From the NCBI GenBank assembly GCA_037389465.1, contig JAZARR010000153.1:8822501-8886500 (forward strand): 64,000 bases of DNA. Direction: 5' to 3'. Under the pieces are notes generated by a model. That model was not told the DNA's origin and did not search any database. It was given only the letters and a program-made list of their open reading frames with translations. A program made the translations under genes and the position numbers. The stretch is from Baylisascaris procyonis. Taxonomy: Eukaryota > Nematoda > Chromadorea > Rhabditida > Ascarididae. Shown one piece after another: positions 60,238 through 64,000 of this stretch (position 1 is the first letter of the stretch; every line of letters begins with the position of its first letter).

Positions 60238-62727
60238 TTGCTTTTTTTGATTAGGTTTTATTTTGATGATATACCCTGAAGGGCAGGTAGGGATCAGTTA
60301 AGATGGGTAGTGATACGGGTAGGGATATGATTCTAAAACATTCAACTTATCTTTTGCATCTTCGATTTGAATCTTTGTCTGTATTGTTGCGATTACGTTT
60401 TCATCATATAAAAATCTGGAAAGTGTTAAATGTCTTTATTGGCTATTTGACTTTCTGTTTCCCATTTTATATAAGTGAAATTTAACTGCGCAGTGAATTG
60501 ATTTACACATATATTGTAGAGGTTCAAAAATGAATAGGCCTAGATGGGTAAATGGATAAGAACGATGGGTAAATGGATAGATTAAGATGGGTGAATGGGT
60601 AAGAACGATGGTAAATGAATAGATTTAAGGTTATATTGTTTGCGAATAATTTAGCATTTGCGTAATGGCTAAGAGATCAATAAAGTATTGAGCCTTTGAC
60701 CGTTTATCACTTGCTTGATAATTGTTTTTCTCTGATAAGTTTGTCTTAGGGAGTAATAAGATGTCAATGACGTGCAAAATTTGTGTTGTTTCAGTTATTT
60801 TTTAGTCAGATAGTTTTAAAAAAGTAAAAAGAAATGCTGAAATATTTCGAACCTAGGCTGAAAATGTTATGAAATGTTCGAACTTAAGCTGGAAATGCTA
60901 TGACATATTCGAACCTAAGTTGGAAATGTTATGATATAGTGTGTATCTTGATTGTTAGATGGTTGCTTGCATTTAAAAGCTTTGATGATGGAAGCCATTC
61001 GAAGGATGGCACTTCGATGTTGTTCATAAAATTGTTGATACGACCTGTTTTGATGATAAATGCTTGAAATATTTGCGGTTGGTGCATATGTATTGCTTAA
61101 GTGTGAATGATGAATGCATTGCTCATTGTATCGTTATTTGAATAAGCTCAATGACTTTTCATCCATTCAGATACTAATATTATATAAAACATTTTGGTAC
61201 TATTTATATTGCTCTGGGTTATGGTATGGGGGGAGGGGGCAAGGGGGTTACGGAGCGAAGGTGAGGGGTTAGGGGGTGATTTGCGCGATGTGGTCGATGA
61301 TATCAAGGAAAGAGGGAAGGTGCTAGACCTCTGAGTTGTTATAAATCCATGTGCTATATGTTTGCCGTAGAATTAAAAAAGTTGATTTGTTGTGTTTGTT
61401 TTTTGTGTAATTTGAGTTGTTTTTAATATTTAGCTAAGGTCTTATCTATAATTCACTTTAATATTGGATTATTATAAAATTTTATGCCGTCGATTCTAGT
61501 CATATTATTGTGAAAGGAATTATTATATTTGTTTGTTTTGATGAAGGTGCTTTCTTATGATTTACGGGTAAATTGAAACGTATGAGAAAGTAGAAGGGGT
61601 AGGGAGAGGTGAAGGAAACGATGAATCAATTTATCCCTGTTGAATGAATTTCGGCTGGAAATAATCCTAGAGCATTTATTTCAAACGAGGCTGGTAATAA
61701 GAGTTGGCTCATTTAGGTTGTCAAGGTTTTTTTATTCTTTGCAGTTGTTATCTTCTTTGCATTTGTTTCTATGGTTTTTCTCAAAAAAAAAACCCTTCAA
61801 TAATGCGTCATAGGTTTTTGTCTTTTTCGAAATAAATGATTGAGTACAATGCAATGTGTCCTCTGATGACGCCATTGGATGCGCTAATTGTCGGGTTAAT
61901 TACCTATCTTTATAAATTATTACTTCATTATTTATTTTTATTATTTATTGTTTGTTCAATTGACTAGTTGGCTACTCTGTTATATTGTTGTAGAATTTTT
62001 TAACCATATTACGTGCAATACCTTTAACGAAGAAATTGATAAGCTTTTTGGCAATTAGAAATGGTTTCGAGGATTGACGTTGACGAATTCCTATTTTTCC
62101 ATTTCTTGGGAAGGTTGGTTTTGATGTCAGCGCAGTTAAAAATCATCTTGCGCGGTGCTCGAGAGGCGTTTGAGCCATTCGAAGGTGGGAGGGGGGAGTG
62201 GAGGGGAAGGGATGGGTTTGTGGATTTGTCGTAACTATATTCTTATGCTCACATATACCATGTGCAGCATTTATCTGTTCATGAAAGACTTTCACTTATG
62301 CATTACTGACCGCAAATGCGGTCATGTTTATTGAGAGTAAATGCGTCGCGGATTATATGAGGTGATCTACAGCAGTGTTCTATGTACGCCTCACTGCTAC
62401 AGGATCAGCACATTACGATAGAGCGCAAATTGTGCTATTTAGATTTTACTTGTTACTATCATTGCGTGTCGTATTTGGTACTTACGGAATAGTCTCAATT
62501 CTTCAGCGTGCTATTCTTTTCTTTTTGAACCATCCATTATTGCAGTAGTAATGCAACCTCGATATTGTTGTGCTTCTAGCAGTGACCACGATTGTTATTT
62601 ATAGTGACGATATGCCAGTGAAAGCGGGCAATATGTGACTATCCTTTAAGTTCATGTAAAACTTGCGACAAGCGTTCAGAAATTTAAAGTTTTGCTGATA
62701 AGAAAAGGGTGAAGCTCACCTTTACAG
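60238..62727. other. Intergenic region (copy 2)
   Basis: The counterpart of 39312-41807, with the same short repeats and the G-rich stretch, and a shorter A-run near 61783-61792. No supported exon. Confidence 0.5.
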
Positions 62728-62785
62728 GTATATATGTAACGATCAAAGAAGACGATCTGTGCTAGCCCCCGATTCGATCGCTTTT

Positions 62786-62903
62786 ATGAATGGTTATCGC
62801 CGAGTGCATCGCCGAATGTCGCTAACGACATGCGCAGCATTTCTGCTATTTTTGATTATAGTGGAAGCGATTTGCTGCCCTTATTTTACATCGACAAGGA
62901 AAG
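62786..62903 (+). CDS. First exon of the second copy of the satellite-containing membrane gene (partial)
   Basis: Same sequence as exon 1 at 41866-41983: basic N-terminus MNGYRRVHRRMSL, a hydrophobic span (CAAFLLFLIIVEAICC), and a GTATTT donor after TSTRK. The acceptor TTTACAG and the ATG-TAA start-stop element upstream are also kept. The remaining exons, if copied, lie beyond the window. Confidence 0.5.
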
Positions 62904-63235
62904 GTATTTCTTCCAGATTTTTATTTATTTTTATCCATTCAAGTTTTAGATTCCATTCCTTGTAAGGTGAATTTTATTGTTGTTGTTAGTGGTGGTGATG
63001 GTGTATAGTAACGAGATATTAAAACTTACTTCTAAGCGCTATTTATTGTTTATTTAATGGAAATTGCAGGTAAAACTTCTAGATCAAACAATATAACTTA
63101 ACTAGATGTTCGCCGGAAAGGTGTTCGGGGATGGTGGAACCATGCTGCATTAGGCTGATAACGGAGCTCAAAAGAGGCAATAGAAGTTGTGAGCTGTACT
63201 GTTTAATCTGCGAAATCATTATAGTCATCTTTTCT

Positions 63236-64000
63236 ATCCCCTTCCTAATAGCCCCTTCTCCTATTTTTGTTTATCCTCTTCTCGGGTCCTCTATAGGGTA
63301 GCTGCCTCTTAAACTGCTTTACGTTAGTTGATAATGTTTTCTGTCCACTGCCTAATAACCCTTTTACCTGTTTTTCTTCACCCTCTTCTCGGGTCTTCTA
63401 TAGGGTAATTGCCCCTTAACCTGGTTTATGTTAGCTGATGATATTTTGCGTCCACTGCATCCATAACCCCTTCCCCTATTTTCCTTCACTCTCTTCTCGG
63501 GTACTCTATAGGGTAGTTGCCCCTTAACTGATTTACGTTAGTTGATGATATTTTTTGTCCACTACCTAATAACCCCTTCCCCCATTTTCCTTCACCCTCT
63601 TCTCGGGTCCTCTATAGGTTAGTTGCCCCTTAACCTGGTTTACGTTAGTTGATGATATTTTGCGTCCACTGCCTCGTAACCCCTTCCCTATTTTTCTTTA
63701 CCCTCTTCTCGGGTCCTCTATAGGGTAGTTGCCCCTTAACTGGTTTACGTTAGTTGATGATATTTCTGTCCACTGCCTAATAACCCCTTCCCCTATTTTT
63801 GTTTATCCTCTTCTCGAGTCCTCTATAGGGTAGTTGCCCCTTAACCTGGTTTACGTTAGTTGATGATCTTTTCTGTCCACTGCCTAGTAACCCCTTCCCC
63901 TATTTTTCTTTACCCTCTTCTCGGGTCCTCTATCGGGTAGTTGCCCCTTAACTGGTTTACGTTAGTTGATGATATTTTCTGTCCACTGCCTAGTAACCCC
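63236..64000. repeat. 106-bp satellite array (copy 2, cut by window end)
   Basis: At least seven units. The first four or five (to about 63700) are more diverged from the consensus than any unit at the left edge of the copy 1 array. Later units match the copy 1 consensus. The array continues past the window. Confidence 0.95.

Larger units (their letters stand above)
52546..63235 (+). repeat. Segmental duplication, copy 2
   Basis: Direct copy of 31429-42315. It begins at CTCTCTAGG, which is shared with the end of the CT microsatellite in copy 1. Divergence is several percent up to about 53650, then nearly none, with a burst at about 56510-57005. Homology continues into the satellite that runs off the window. 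Confidence 0.97.

Overview
This window is eukaryotic nuclear DNA, most likely from a nematode. It is AT-rich, and its genes are split into short exons of about 55-430 bp. The 3' splice sites follow the nematode style (TTTCAG or TTTGCAG), and two genes have a 3' splice site just before or near the start codon with no visible upstream exon, as expected for spliced-leader trans-splicing. Nothing bacterial was seen: no operons of long ORFs and no CRISPR array. The species cannot be read from the sequence. All recognised genes are on the + strand.

Layout. (1) 255-6208: most of a proline/serine-rich gene of unknown function whose 5' end lies upstream; ten consecutive exons join in phase. (2) 7215-7355: a possible 46-residue single-pass membrane microprotein followed by AATAAA. 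(3) 9814-17547: a complete gene for a GPATCH3-like G-patch protein in 11 exons, including one apparent GC-AG intron. (4) 17548-21953: non-coding DNA with a degenerate ACGTG-rich repeat. (5) 21954-23326: a provisional three-exon gene for a 124-residue unknown protein. (6) 24542-32044: a complete gene for translation initiation factor eIF5 in nine exons (425 residues), with a triplicated 259-bp intron segment that copies its own splice acceptor. (7) 35985-39311: a four-exon gene for a 250-residue two-TM, probably mitochondrial, protein. (8) 41866-47248: a probable four-exon membrane protein gene with a 106-bp satellite array in its first intron.

The main structural event is a direct segmental duplication. 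Sequence from 31429 to at least 42315 recurs from 52546 to the window end, with a period of about 21 kb. The left breakpoint lies in the last eIF5 intron, so copy 2 begins with an orphan eIF5 terminal exon (53022-53165), then an intact second two-TM gene (56911-60237), a second copy of the next gene's first exon (62786-62903), and the start of a second satellite array that runs off the window. Divergence between copies is patchy: several percent near the left breakpoint, a burst over the first exon of the two-TM gene, and nearly none elsewhere. This suggests gene conversion, or merged haplotypes in an assembly.

The genes do not form one pathway. eIF5 acts in start-codon selection, GPATCH3 is a nuclear G-patch protein, and the two membrane proteins are unassigned. 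The most unusual points are the duplication with its orphan eIF5 exon and mosaic divergence, the splice-site-copying intron repeat in eIF5, the satellite array inside a gene with a decayed right edge, and the possible read-through of the 124-residue gene into eIF5 exon 1 in another frame. No clearly new biological system was found.
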